From NCBI GenBank assembly GCA_003577005.1, contig QEUW01000200.1, forward strand, positions 1-13,421: a stretch of DNA of 13,421 bases. The letters are read 5' to 3'. The stretch comes from Chloroflexota bacterium (lineage in GTDB: Bacteria; Chloroflexota; Anaerolineae; Caldilineales; Caldilineaceae). Of this stretch, positions 7,091 to 13,128 are shown piece after piece (position 1 is the first letter of the stretch; every line of letters starts with the position of its first letter). The notes below the pieces were generated by a model. It was not told where the DNA came from. It was given only the letters and a program-made list of their open reading frames with translations, and made no database searches. A program made the translations under genes and the position numbers.

Positions 7091-8497
7091 ATGGCGCTTT
7101 TTGCCAACCGGCATGCCAAACCAGATCGGCAGCCGGCGCCGCCCCAACCAGTACCGGCGCCGGCTCCTACCGAGCCGCCCGAGAGAGTGGAAGAGCCAGT
7201 GGCGCCGGAGTTCAGCTATGCACTTTCACCGGCGTTCAAAAAGGTGCGCGAGGAAGTGCAACAATATCTGGTCAACGAGGTACGGTCGCCGGGGGAGCTG
7301 GGCGGTGCAGCAAAGCTGCGCCCGCTGATCGAGCCGGTCTTCAACCAGGCGCTGGAGGATGCCAATCTGGTGGTGAGCCGCGCCGAACGGACCCATCTTC
7401 TCGACACGCTTATGGCCGACATCTTTGGATATGGGCCAATCCAGCCGCTGCTCGACCGCGACGACATATCGGAAGTGATGGTCAACGGGCCAAACCAGGT
7501 CTATGTCGAAGAGAAGGGTAAACTGCGTCTGACGCCCATCAAGTTTGCCGACAACAACCAGGTGCTGCGGGTGATCGAACGGATCGTTGCACCACTGGGC
7601 CGCCGCATCGACGAAGCCTCGCCCATGGTCGATGCCCGTCTGCCCGATGGTTCGCGCGTCAACGCCATTATCCCCCCACTCGCCCTGGATGGGCCTTCGT
7701 TGACCATCCGCAAGTTTCGCAAAGACCCGCTCAAGATCGACGATCTGATTCGTTTTGGCTCGTTGACCCCTGAGTTTGCTCAGTTTGTCCGCGCTTGTGT
7801 CGTTGCCAAGCTCAATATCATTGTCAGTGGTGGCACAGGTTCGGGCAAGACCACCATGCTCAACGTCCTGTCGAGTTGTATTCCGCCGGATGACCGCATT
7901 GTCACGATCGAGGATGCCGCCGAACTGCAACTGCAACAGCCGCACGTCGTCCGGCTGGAGAAGCGCCCGCCCAATGTGGAGGGGAAAGGCGAGGTCACCA
8001 TTCGTGATCTGATGGTCAACAGCCTGCGGATGCGCCCCGACCGCATCGTCGTCGGCGAGGTGCGCGGCGGCGAAGCGCTCGATATGTTGCAGGCCATGAA
8101 CACGGGCCACGATGGCTCGCTGACCACTGCTCATGCCAACACCGCGCGCGATGCGCTCAACCGCATCGAGACTATGGTGCTCATGTCGGGTGTTGACCTG
8201 CCCCTGCGCGCTATCCGCCAGCAGATGGCCGCCGCGGTGGATATGATCATCCAGGTCCAGCGGATGCGCGATGGCAGCCGGCGTGTGATCCAGTGCGCAG
8301 AGGTGTTGGGTATGGAAGGGGAAACGCTCGTCATGCAAGATATCTTTGTCTTTGAACAGACAGGCATCGGCGAAGATGGCAAAATTGTCGGTGAACTCAA
8401 ACCCACAGGACTCCGCCCGCGCGCCAGCGAGCGGATTGCTGCAGCCGGCATTTCCTTGCCCCCCAATATCTTTGGCCTGAACCTGAGGAAAGTATGA
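7091..8497 (+). CDS. cpaF: CpaF/TadA, secretion ATPase of the Tad pilus
   Basis: This is a 468-residue cytoplasmic ATPase of the type II/IV secretion (GspE/VirB11-like) superfamily, the hexameric motor for Flp pilus extension and, in some species, retraction. A Pro-rich variable N-terminus (1-40) is followed by the N-terminal domain (about 45-210; [12 protein letters not shown] at 129-140 is typical). The catalytic core shows Walker A GGTGSGKT at 247-254, an Asp-box TIEDAAEL at 272-279, Walker B-like [12 protein letters not shown] at 318-329 and a His-box [13 protein letters not shown] at 339-351. All key motifs look intact. ATG 7091 has a strong AAGGAG at 7078-7083 with a 7-base spacer, overlapping the preceding stop; GTG-type starts further upstream would intrude into that gene. 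It overlaps the next gene by ATGA. In many tad loci this gene precedes tadB; here it comes after tadC and the TPR gene. Confidence 0.93.
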   Translation: MALFANRHAKPDRQPAPPQPVPAPAPTEPPERVEEPVAPEFSYALSPAFKKVREEVQQYLVNEVRSPGELGGAAKLRPLIEPVFNQALEDANLVVSRAERTHLLDTLMADIFGYGPIQPLLDRDDISEVMVNGPNQVYVEEKGKLRLTPIKFADNNQVLRVIERIVAPLGRRIDEASPMVDARLPDGSRVNAIIPPLALDGPSLTIRKFRKDPLKIDDLIRFGSLTPEFAQFVRACVVAKLNIIVSGGTGSGKTTMLNVLSSCIPPDDRIVTIEDAAELQLQQPHVVRLEKRPPNVEGKGEVTIRDLMVNSLRMRPDRIVVGEVRGGEALDMLQAMNTGHDGSLTTAHANTARDALNRIETMVLMSGVDLPLRAIRQQMAAAVDMIIQVQRMRDGSRRVIQCAEVLGMEGETLVMQDIFVFEQTGIGEDGKIVGELKPTGLRPRASERIAAAGISLPPNIFGLNLRKV

Positions 8498-8895
8498 AAA
8501 CAGAACGGCGGAAGCGCCGTCGCACGAATCAAAGCAACAGGGTACGCGTTCACAACGTCACCCGTGGTGTCACGCTGATCGACCACGGGCGCATGGCCGC
8601 TACCTTCTGGGCGCGCCTGCGGGGGCTGATCGGTGTTCGCCATCTAGCTCCGGGCGAGGGGCTGGTTATCACACCTGCCCACCAGGTCCATACCCATTTT
8701 ATGGCCGTTGCGCTGGATGTGTTTTATATTGACGGCGCCGGTCGGGTCATTGATATCGACCACGCGCTGGCTCCCTGGCAGATTGGCCGGCCCAGAAAGG
8801 CCGCCCGATGTGTAATCGAAACATCCGCCGGCACTGCCGCCCATACTGGCAGCATGGTTGGGGATCTCATCGAAGTAGACCGCACCATTTGTTGA
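8494..8895 (+). CDS. DUF192 family protein
   Basis: This is a 133-residue protein of the DUF192 family, small beta-rich proteins of unassigned biochemical role. The family pattern is visible: an R-x-x-G-L-I-G segment at about 41-47, then HTHFMAVALDVFYID at 66-80, then a Gly-Arg-Val-Ile-Asp strand, and a C-terminal ETSAGTAA...GSMVGDLIEV. The N-terminal 20 residues are basic (KTERRKRRR) and have no hydrophobic segment, so this copy lacks the signal peptide seen on some family members and is probably cytoplasmic. It overlaps the cpaF stop in ATGA (8494-8497), with GAGG at 8485-8488, so its translation should be coupled to the pilus motor. DUF192 genes have been seen near tad genes in other bacteria, as I recall, which fits a link to pilus or secretion function. 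Confidence 0.85.
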   Translation: MKTERRKRRRTNQSNRVRVHNVTRGVTLIDHGRMAATFWARLRGLIGVRHLAPGEGLVITPAHQVHTHFMAVALDVFYIDGAGRVIDIDHALAPWQIGRPRKAARCVIETSAGTAAHTGSMVGDLIEVDRTIC

Positions 8896-9184
8896 TCAAA
8901 AGCGCTGACTTTCGACGTAGAAGGCCTAGCCAGTAGGCTTAAAAAGCCCTCTAATTTTGTCGGAGTATCGACACATCGGAAGCATGGTGCCGCAACGAGC
9001 TTTCTACGGTATGCTACGTTGCGATCAAGCAGGTTTGCGTGCTGCGCAGAGGTTGACGTGATAAATATGCACGCCCCACAACCTATGTGGCGCTTGGCGG
9101 CCTTCGTCGAGATCTTCCAAAAACTCACCGCTGAATCTGTCCTGACGGCTAGGCCTACAGAAACACAAAAAAGAGAGGTGAGCC
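8896..9184. other. Gap between DUF192 gene and the 93-aa gene, no supported gene
   Basis: No coding frame looks real. A weak hairpin GGCTT-AAA-AAGCC (8936-8948) followed by CTCTAATTTTGT could end the tad transcript, but the stem is only 5 bp. A second small stem TGTCG-GAGTAT-CGACA is at 8958-8973. TTGACG (9053) and the AT-rich GATAAATAT (9060) look promoter-like, but the spacing is wrong for one sigma-70 site. The base composition is less GC-rich than the flanking tad genes. Confidence 0.45.
8936..8960 (+). terminator. Possible weak intrinsic terminator after the tad cluster
   Basis: A 5-bp stem, GGCTT (8936-8940) and AAGCC (8944-8948) with an AAA loop, is followed by CTCTAATTTTGT. It lies 41 bases past the DUF192 stop, a sensible place for the end of the plus-strand tad transcript. 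The stem is short and the T-run broken, so the call is weak. Confidence 0.25.
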
Positions 9185-9466
9185 ATGTACGAACATCGCC
9201 AGCCATTGTCAGACGAGGAGGTAGCAGCGCTTTTCCGGAAGTATCTACCCGTAGCGGAGGTTCCAGCATCCATCGAGAAGCGCCTGCTGAACCAGGTACT
9301 GGCTGCTGTAGATGAGTTAAAAGCGATGCAGCCAACAAATATCGACCGGCCTGATCGTTTTCGGAACCCTCGACCACGCGCAGCCACCAAGAAACCATAT
9401 AAAGGTTTATCCCTCATGGACCCCCTGGTTAGCGCCGAACAACCCAGAGAGAAATTTGTTCAGTAG
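9185..9466 (+). CDS. Hypothetical 93-aa protein
   Basis: I do not recognise this protein. It begins at ATG 9185 with AGAGG at 9174-9178, 6 bases upstream, which is a good site and the main support for a real gene. The first half is predicted helical: an acidic helix (SDEEVAALFRKYL, 9-21), a short Pro-containing turn (LPVAEVPAS), then a second helix (IEKRLLNQVLAAVDELKAM). The second half (50-93) is basic, polar and probably disordered. There is no membrane segment or signal peptide. The N-terminal layout resembles short segments near the start of some anti-sigma-like or regulatory proteins, but this is only a resemblance. It stands alone between two non-coding stretches. Confidence 0.6.
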   Translation: MYEHRQPLSDEEVAALFRKYLPVAEVPASIEKRLLNQVLAAVDELKAMQPTNIDRPDRFRNPRPRAATKKPYKGLSLMDPLVSAEQPREKFVQ

Positions 9467-9509
9467 ATCCGGTATAACTAGCACTGAATCCGGTTGAATG
9501 CTCAAGATA

Positions 9510-9557
9510 TTACTTCAGCCTTCCTGGAAGCTCAGGGCTTCTGGGAAGGTAAAGTAA
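9510..9557 (+). repeat. 48-nt near-perfect hairpin
   Basis: Pairs from the base up: TTACTT 9510-9515 with AAGTAA 9552-9557; an internal loop CAG/TA; CCTTCC 9519-9524 with GGAAGG 9544-9549; two wobbles (TG 9525-9526 with TG 9542-9543); GAAGC 9527-9531 with GCTTC 9537-9541; loop TCAGG. The wobbles are G-U only in plus-strand RNA, so the fold is better on that strand. It lies 43 bases after the stop of the 93-aa gene and may act at its 3' end, or may be a small mobile palindrome. Confidence 0.7.
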
Positions 9558-9642
9558 TCCCCTAGATTTGTGTAAGCACCCATCCGAATACCGGCTGCGA
9601 TCCGCCTCGGTCACAGAGTGATCCGGGGAGTTGTCCATTTGC

Positions 9643-9730
9643 CTTAAAAGGTACGCAATTGCTCAGGTGTGATGCACTTGCAAAGTGCGTTGCACCTCTG
9701 GAGAACGAATCCAATTGCGTAACTCCTAAG
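9643..9730. repeat. 88-nt nested inverted repeat, dispersed-repeat family member
   Basis: The outer arms 9643-9661 and 9712-9730 match at 16 of 19 positions, including ten uninterrupted pairs (TACGCAATTG with CAATTGCGTA). Inside lies a 15-bp stem, 9665-9679 with 9683-9697 around a GCA loop, in which the three non-Watson-Crick pairs are all G-U in plus-strand RNA. The inner part matches the reverse complement of 5067-5097 at 23 of 31 positions. It ends 13 bases past the DUF1501 stop. It has no coding capacity; a MITE- or REP-like element is the best guess. Confidence 0.7.
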
Positions 9731-9743
9731 TCTGTAAGCAGCC

Positions 9744-11168
9744 TCAGTTCTGCACTACTGGCAGATAAATTCTCCGTGTGGGTCCGGTTGGAATGGTGCC
9801 GCCGGTCTGCGTTGGCGTCGGCGTAGCGTCTGAGGGTGGTGTGAGCGTTGGCGTTGGCGTCTCGGTTGGGTCGAGCGGCGTGAAGATAGGGGGTAGATCG
9901 GCCCCAGCCACCAGGTTCATCGGTTGATACTCTTTGTACCCGGGGAAGATGTGGCCAAGGTGCGGATTCCCCATGCGCCGGATGAGGATCTCGCTCAACA
10001 CTCGCCGATAGTCGGTGGTGATCTGAAGGTCGCGCCGGTCGTAGAGCTGATCGGTCTGGAGGCCGGGCCACTGCCCATGCACGCTCCCGCCGTTGACGTT
10101 GCCGCCGAGCACCAACATGACATTGCCGTGGCCGTGGTCGGTGCCACGGCTGGCATTCTGTTTGAAGGTGCGGCCAAATTCGCTCATCACCACCAGCGTG
10201 ATCCGTTGGGTGTGGTCGGTGCCGTTGGTATTGCTCAGGTCGGTGAAGAAGGCGGACAATCCACTGGCAAGTTCGCCGAAGCGCGTGGCAAAGTAGCCGG
10301 CGCCGCCATCCCCTTGATATTCGTGTGTATCCCAGCCACCCAGGTCCACGGTGGCGACGCGCAAGCCAAGCTGCATTTTGATAATCTGCGCAACGGCCTT
10401 CAGGTTGTTGCCAAAGCTGCCGTTAGGATAGAGAGCACCGTTTTCCGGCTCATAGGTGCCGGGGCTCCCTACTTCAATAATATCGACGGCGTTGAGCGTC
10501 CGCTGGCCAGCGGCGTGGAGCCATGTATTGCCGGTGTACATCTCGCGTAGCGATCTCCGCATCCAGCCGCCGTATTGCCAGTGGGAGTTGAGGCTGAAGC
10601 TGCTAGGGGAAGTCATCCCGATGGCTTCTTTGCTGCCGGCCAGCGAAGTGGGGTTGAGATTCCCCGCCGACATCGCAGGCATGATGATTTCGGGTGGCAG
10701 ATTGCTGGCGCTCTCCAGGTGGCGTGTCAGCCAGCCGCTGGTGGCCGATTTGCTGTCGGGGGTGCCCAACTCCATATATTGCATGGCGTCGAAGTGGCTG
10801 CGTGTGTCGCTGGTGAGACCAGCGGCATGGATGATCGCCAGTTTCTGCGCCTGATAGAGATCGAGCAGGGGAGCGCCGGCCGGATGCAACCCAAAGAAGT
10901 CGCTGAGCGGCAGCCCTCCGTTGTCGCCGCTGACCGGGACGGCGATATTGGCGCGGCTCTGCTCATAATAGCCGCGGTCATCGCCCGTGATAGGAAAGAC
11001 GGCGCTCAATCCATCCATGCCACCGCGTAGAAAGACGACGACCAGAATTTCCTGGTTTGGCTCATTCTCCGCACTACCAAAGGCGGTAAAGCTGATGCGC
11101 CCACCCGCCATCGCCGCAATCGCCGCCGAACAGCCCACCATAAAGCCACGCCGCGATAGTTTGAACAT
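9744..11168 (-). CDS. DUF1501 family exported protein with Thr-Pro linker and short C-terminal tail
   Basis: This is a 474-residue DUF1501 protein, a family related to the alkaline phosphatase/sulfatase fold with no settled function. The N-terminus has a twin-arginine signal: SRRGFMVG at 5-12, then a hydrophobic stretch to about 30. Family landmarks are RGGMDGL (48-54), SHFDAMQYMELG (124-135), GGWDTH (277-282), SEFGRT (329-334) and GTDHGHG (342-348), which look intact. After residue 432 a Thr-Pro-rich linker leads to the terminal RRIYLPVVQN. ATG 11168 is chosen because AAGGAG (11175-11180 on this strand) is 6 bases upstream and the Tat signal starts there; an in-frame start at 11234 would add 22 unrelated residues and overlap the DUF1800 stop. 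It is the second gene of a two-gene unit with DUF1800. Confidence 0.9.
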   Translation of the reverse strand: MFKLSRRGFMVGCSAAIAAMAGGRISFTAFGSAENEPNQEILVVVFLRGGMDGLSAVFPITGDDRGYYEQSRANIAVPVSGDNGGLPLSDFFGLHPAGAPLLDLYQAQKLAIIHAAGLTSDTRSHFDAMQYMELGTPDSKSATSGWLTRHLESASNLPPEIIMPAMSAGNLNPTSLAGSKEAIGMTSPSSFSLNSHWQYGGWMRRSLREMYTGNTWLHAAGQRTLNAVDIIEVGSPGTYEPENGALYPNGSFGNNLKAVAQIIKMQLGLRVATVDLGGWDTHEYQGDGGAGYFATRFGELASGLSAFFTDLSNTNGTDHTQRITLVVMSEFGRTFKQNASRGTDHGHGNVMLVLGGNVNGGSVHGQWPGLQTDQLYDRRDLQITTDYRRVLSEILIRRMGNPHLGHIFPGYKEYQPMNLVAGADLPPIFTPLDPTETPTPTLTPPSDATPTPTQTGGTIPTGPTRRIYLPVVQN

Positions 11169-11192
11169 GACATGCTCCTTACGTAAAAAAGC

Positions 11193-11220
11193 CGGTCTCC
11201 AGTCTCTAGTCTCAAATCTC
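11193..11220 (-). repeat. Tandem heptamer array in the DUF1800-DUF1501 gap
   Basis: On the minus strand four heptamers follow each other: GAGATTT, GAGACTA, GAGACTG, GAGACCG. They fill half of the 56-nt spacer between the DUF1800 stop and the DUF1501 start and are followed by GCTTTTTTACGT and then the AAGGAG site. Such short tandem heptamers recall the repeats described in cyanobacterial genomes, but the unit sequence here is its own. A role in mRNA processing or spacing is possible. Confidence 0.65.
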
Positions 11221-11224
11221 CAAA

Positions 11225-13021
11225 CTACCGCCATTGAAACGACGGCGACTGGAAGATCAGCGCGATCATGTAGCGTAGACGGTCCCCGATCTCTTTTGCC
11301 GGGAGTTCAACTGCCGGCTGCCGCCCGTAGGCCATAAAATCGATAATCTGTTGCCGTTCGTATTCGGGCAACCGATACCCCAGAAGTCGTTGCGACCAGT
11401 AATCTACGATGGCAATGGCTGTCGTTACGCCGGGCGGGTGGTTGAACCGGAGCCGGCGCTCATCTTTGTTGGGACCATCGCCCCCATATTTCCATTCGAT
11501 AAGCCAGTTGGCGAGACGCCACCGCTGCAATATGGGCATCGTGCCGCTCCACGGCTCCTTAAAGTCGGGATAGCCGTTAGGTGGGCTCCAACTAAACAGT
11601 TCCTGGCCCAAGTTCTGGTACACCCAGCGGAAATTATCGGCCACTGTAAAATCGGCCTCAGCTGCCCGCAGGAGGCTTACTGCGTATTCAAAGGGTCGTT
11701 TGATCTTCTGCCCCCAGGTAGTGCGAAATTCTGCCGAGAGCAAGATGGTGCGCACCACCTGTTTGAGCTGGTCGGCGGCATCCAGGTTGGCCATAAAGGT
11801 ATCGGCGGCGGCCTGTACCACCGATTCGGGCGGGTGGTCGCTGATCAGCCGGCGGCAAAGTTTGCGGGCGATATGGCGCGCCGTGCCAGGGTGGCGCGCC
11901 AGGAGGTCGAGGACATCATGGCCGTCCTGAATCCCCTGTGCCGCCGGGATAGCGCGGCCCAGCACGATCTTCTGGTAGGGGAAGTGCGCCGCGGCGTCGA
12001 ACTTGAATACACCGGTATCGGTATCCACTCGCCAACCGGTAAAGCAGGTTGTGGCGCCATAGACATCGTCATCCACATAGAGGAGCGGGCGGCCATTGGC
12101 GTCTTTGGGGGCCGGGTGGATAAAGCCGCCATCAGGGCCAACGGTGAGCGGCTTGACGCCAAAGTAGTTTTCGGCGCCCATCGTGTGCAGTTCAAAGAGT
12201 TCACGAGCGTAGTTTTCATTGGGGTTGCCACCTGAATTGGACTGGTTGTCCAGGTAGTAGAGCATGGCCGGGCTCTGGGCTACCGCCTGCACCAACTGGC
12301 GGAAATTCCCCAGCAGGTGGCTGCGAATGACATCACGGTCATAGTGAACCCAGACTGGCGCCGTCCAGTAGTCACGCCCGTAGACATTGAAATGATTGTG
12401 CCAATGGTCAGCCAACACTTCCAGTAGCTGGCGCCGGCTGTAGACCGCCCTGAGGAAGGTGGCCTGCTCGGTCTCCCACATGGGCTGTGTCCGCTCTGTC
12501 CAACTGATGCCCTCTTTGCGGACATGGTCGGTCCAGAGTTGGGTAAGTGATTTGCCCAGCGTCTGAAATTGGTGGCCGGCAATGAGCGTATCACAGGCGC
12601 TGTCGTCGATAGCAGCCGGGTTTAGCTGCTGCTCGACGTAGGCTTCAAGACAGGCTTCCGGCGTGCCGGCCAGCGCATTAAAAGCCTCAATATCGCCTGG
12701 CCGTGGGCCAAAGCCCATGTGGTTGAGCGCCAGCACGGCCAGTGGTGGCAGCGATGGCGCTCCCCCAACTGCGCCGGTCACTTCGTTCTGTGGGGACCGT
12801 AGGGCTGGCGCGGCAGGTGTCTCATCAGCTGTCACACTCTTTGAAGAGGCTACATGCGCCATGGCGGCAGCAAAGACAACAGCGCCCGCGCCTGTAAGAA
12901 GTTGGCGCCGTTCAATCGACGTTGTTGCACCATCATCGGGTGTGCCGTCCAACTGGGCGACCGTGTGTGGCGCCGGGTCGGATGGCCCGCCGGAGAGTTG
13001 CGAATCGGTCAAGTCTTGCAT
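11225..13021 (-). CDS. DUF1800 family exported protein
   Basis: This is a 598-residue DUF1800 protein, a large family of unassigned function usually encoded next to DUF1501. It has a twin-arginine-like signal (ERRQLLTGAGAVVFAAAMA, 37-55) preceded by an unusually long polar N-terminus of 36 residues. After a Pro/Ala-rich spacer the family region runs from about 93 to the end: LNHMGFGP (99-106), DHWHNHFNV (205-213), NENYARELFELHTMG (268-282), a CFTGWRVD turn, an HPGTARHIARKLCRRLI segment, and a C-terminal helix pair ending in SPSFQWR. ATG 13021 has AGAGGAG (13027-13033 on this strand) 5 bases upstream. A promoter-like sequence lies immediately upstream inside a palindromic repeat. The 56-nt gap to DUF1501 suggests one transcript. 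Confidence 0.9.
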   Translation of the reverse strand: MQDLTDSQLSGGPSDPAPHTVAQLDGTPDDGATTSIERRQLLTGAGAVVFAAAMAHVASSKSVTADETPAAPALRSPQNEVTGAVGGAPSLPPLAVLALNHMGFGPRPGDIEAFNALAGTPEACLEAYVEQQLNPAAIDDSACDTLIAGHQFQTLGKSLTQLWTDHVRKEGISWTERTQPMWETEQATFLRAVYSRRQLLEVLADHWHNHFNVYGRDYWTAPVWVHYDRDVIRSHLLGNFRQLVQAVAQSPAMLYYLDNQSNSGGNPNENYARELFELHTMGAENYFGVKPLTVGPDGGFIHPAPKDANGRPLLYVDDDVYGATTCFTGWRVDTDTGVFKFDAAAHFPYQKIVLGRAIPAAQGIQDGHDVLDLLARHPGTARHIARKLCRRLISDHPPESVVQAAADTFMANLDAADQLKQVVRTILLSAEFRTTWGQKIKRPFEYAVSLLRAAEADFTVADNFRWVYQNLGQELFSWSPPNGYPDFKEPWSGTMPILQRWRLANWLIEWKYGGDGPNKDERRLRFNHPPGVTTAIAIVDYWSQRLLGYRLPEYERQQIIDFMAYGRQPAVELPAKEIGDRLRYMIALIFQSPSFQWR

Positions 13022-13039
13022 GGACGCTCCTCTCAGATA

Positions 13040-13067
13040 CTTATATCGAATCCTTCTGTTCAGTTAA
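13040..13067 (-). promoter_or_regulatory. Candidate sigma-70 promoter for DUF1800-DUF1501
   Basis: On the minus strand TTAACT (-35, 13067-13062) is followed after 16 bases by TATAAG (-10, 13045-13040), matching the consensus at 4 of 6 and 5 of 6 positions. Transcription would begin close to the GAGAGGAG site, giving a leader of only about 13 nt. The site is built from one arm of the palindromic element. Confidence 0.4.
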
Positions 13068-13100
13068 GGAGTGCACCGCCGTTTTACTCTGGCGTATTCC

Positions 13101-13128
13101 TTAACTGAACAACCGGATTTCGTATTAG
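13101..13128 (+). promoter_or_regulatory. Mirror-image promoter-like site, divergent
   Basis: The other arm of the palindrome carries TTAACT (13101-13106), 16 bases, then TATTAG (13123-13128), the same layout as the minus-strand site but with a weaker -10. It would fire rightwards into sequence with no supported gene, so it may be a by-product of the repeat's symmetry. Confidence 0.2.

Larger units (their letters stand above)
9467..9743. other. Structured intergenic region between convergent genes
   Basis: No gene is seen. The stretch lies between the 3' ends of the plus-strand 93-aa gene and the minus-strand DUF1501 gene. It holds two separate structured elements, at 9510-9557 and 9643-9730. 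Neither is followed by a clean T-run on either strand, so if they end transcription it is not by the standard hairpin-plus-U mechanism. Confidence 0.5.

Noticed and set aside
7226..8338. 370-codon open frame on the minus strand opposite cpaF
   Set aside because: It lies wholly antisense to a fully motif-supported ATPase gene. Long antisense frames are common in GC-rich genes, and its translation has no recognisable domain.
9035..9066. Promoter-like TTGCGT/TTGACG and GATAAATAT before the 93-aa gene
   Set aside because: Neither -35-like hexamer has an acceptable distance to the -10-like sequence.
9510..9557. Integron attC-type recombination site
   Set aside because: The inverted arms lack the paired core-site sequences of attC, and no integrase or cassette is present.
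9924..10550. 208-codon plus frame opposite DUF1501
   Set aside because: It is antisense to a well-supported gene; the composition mirrors the complementary codons.
11351..12235. 294-codon plus frame opposite DUF1800
   Set aside because: It is antisense to a gene with clear family motifs; no ribosome site or domain.
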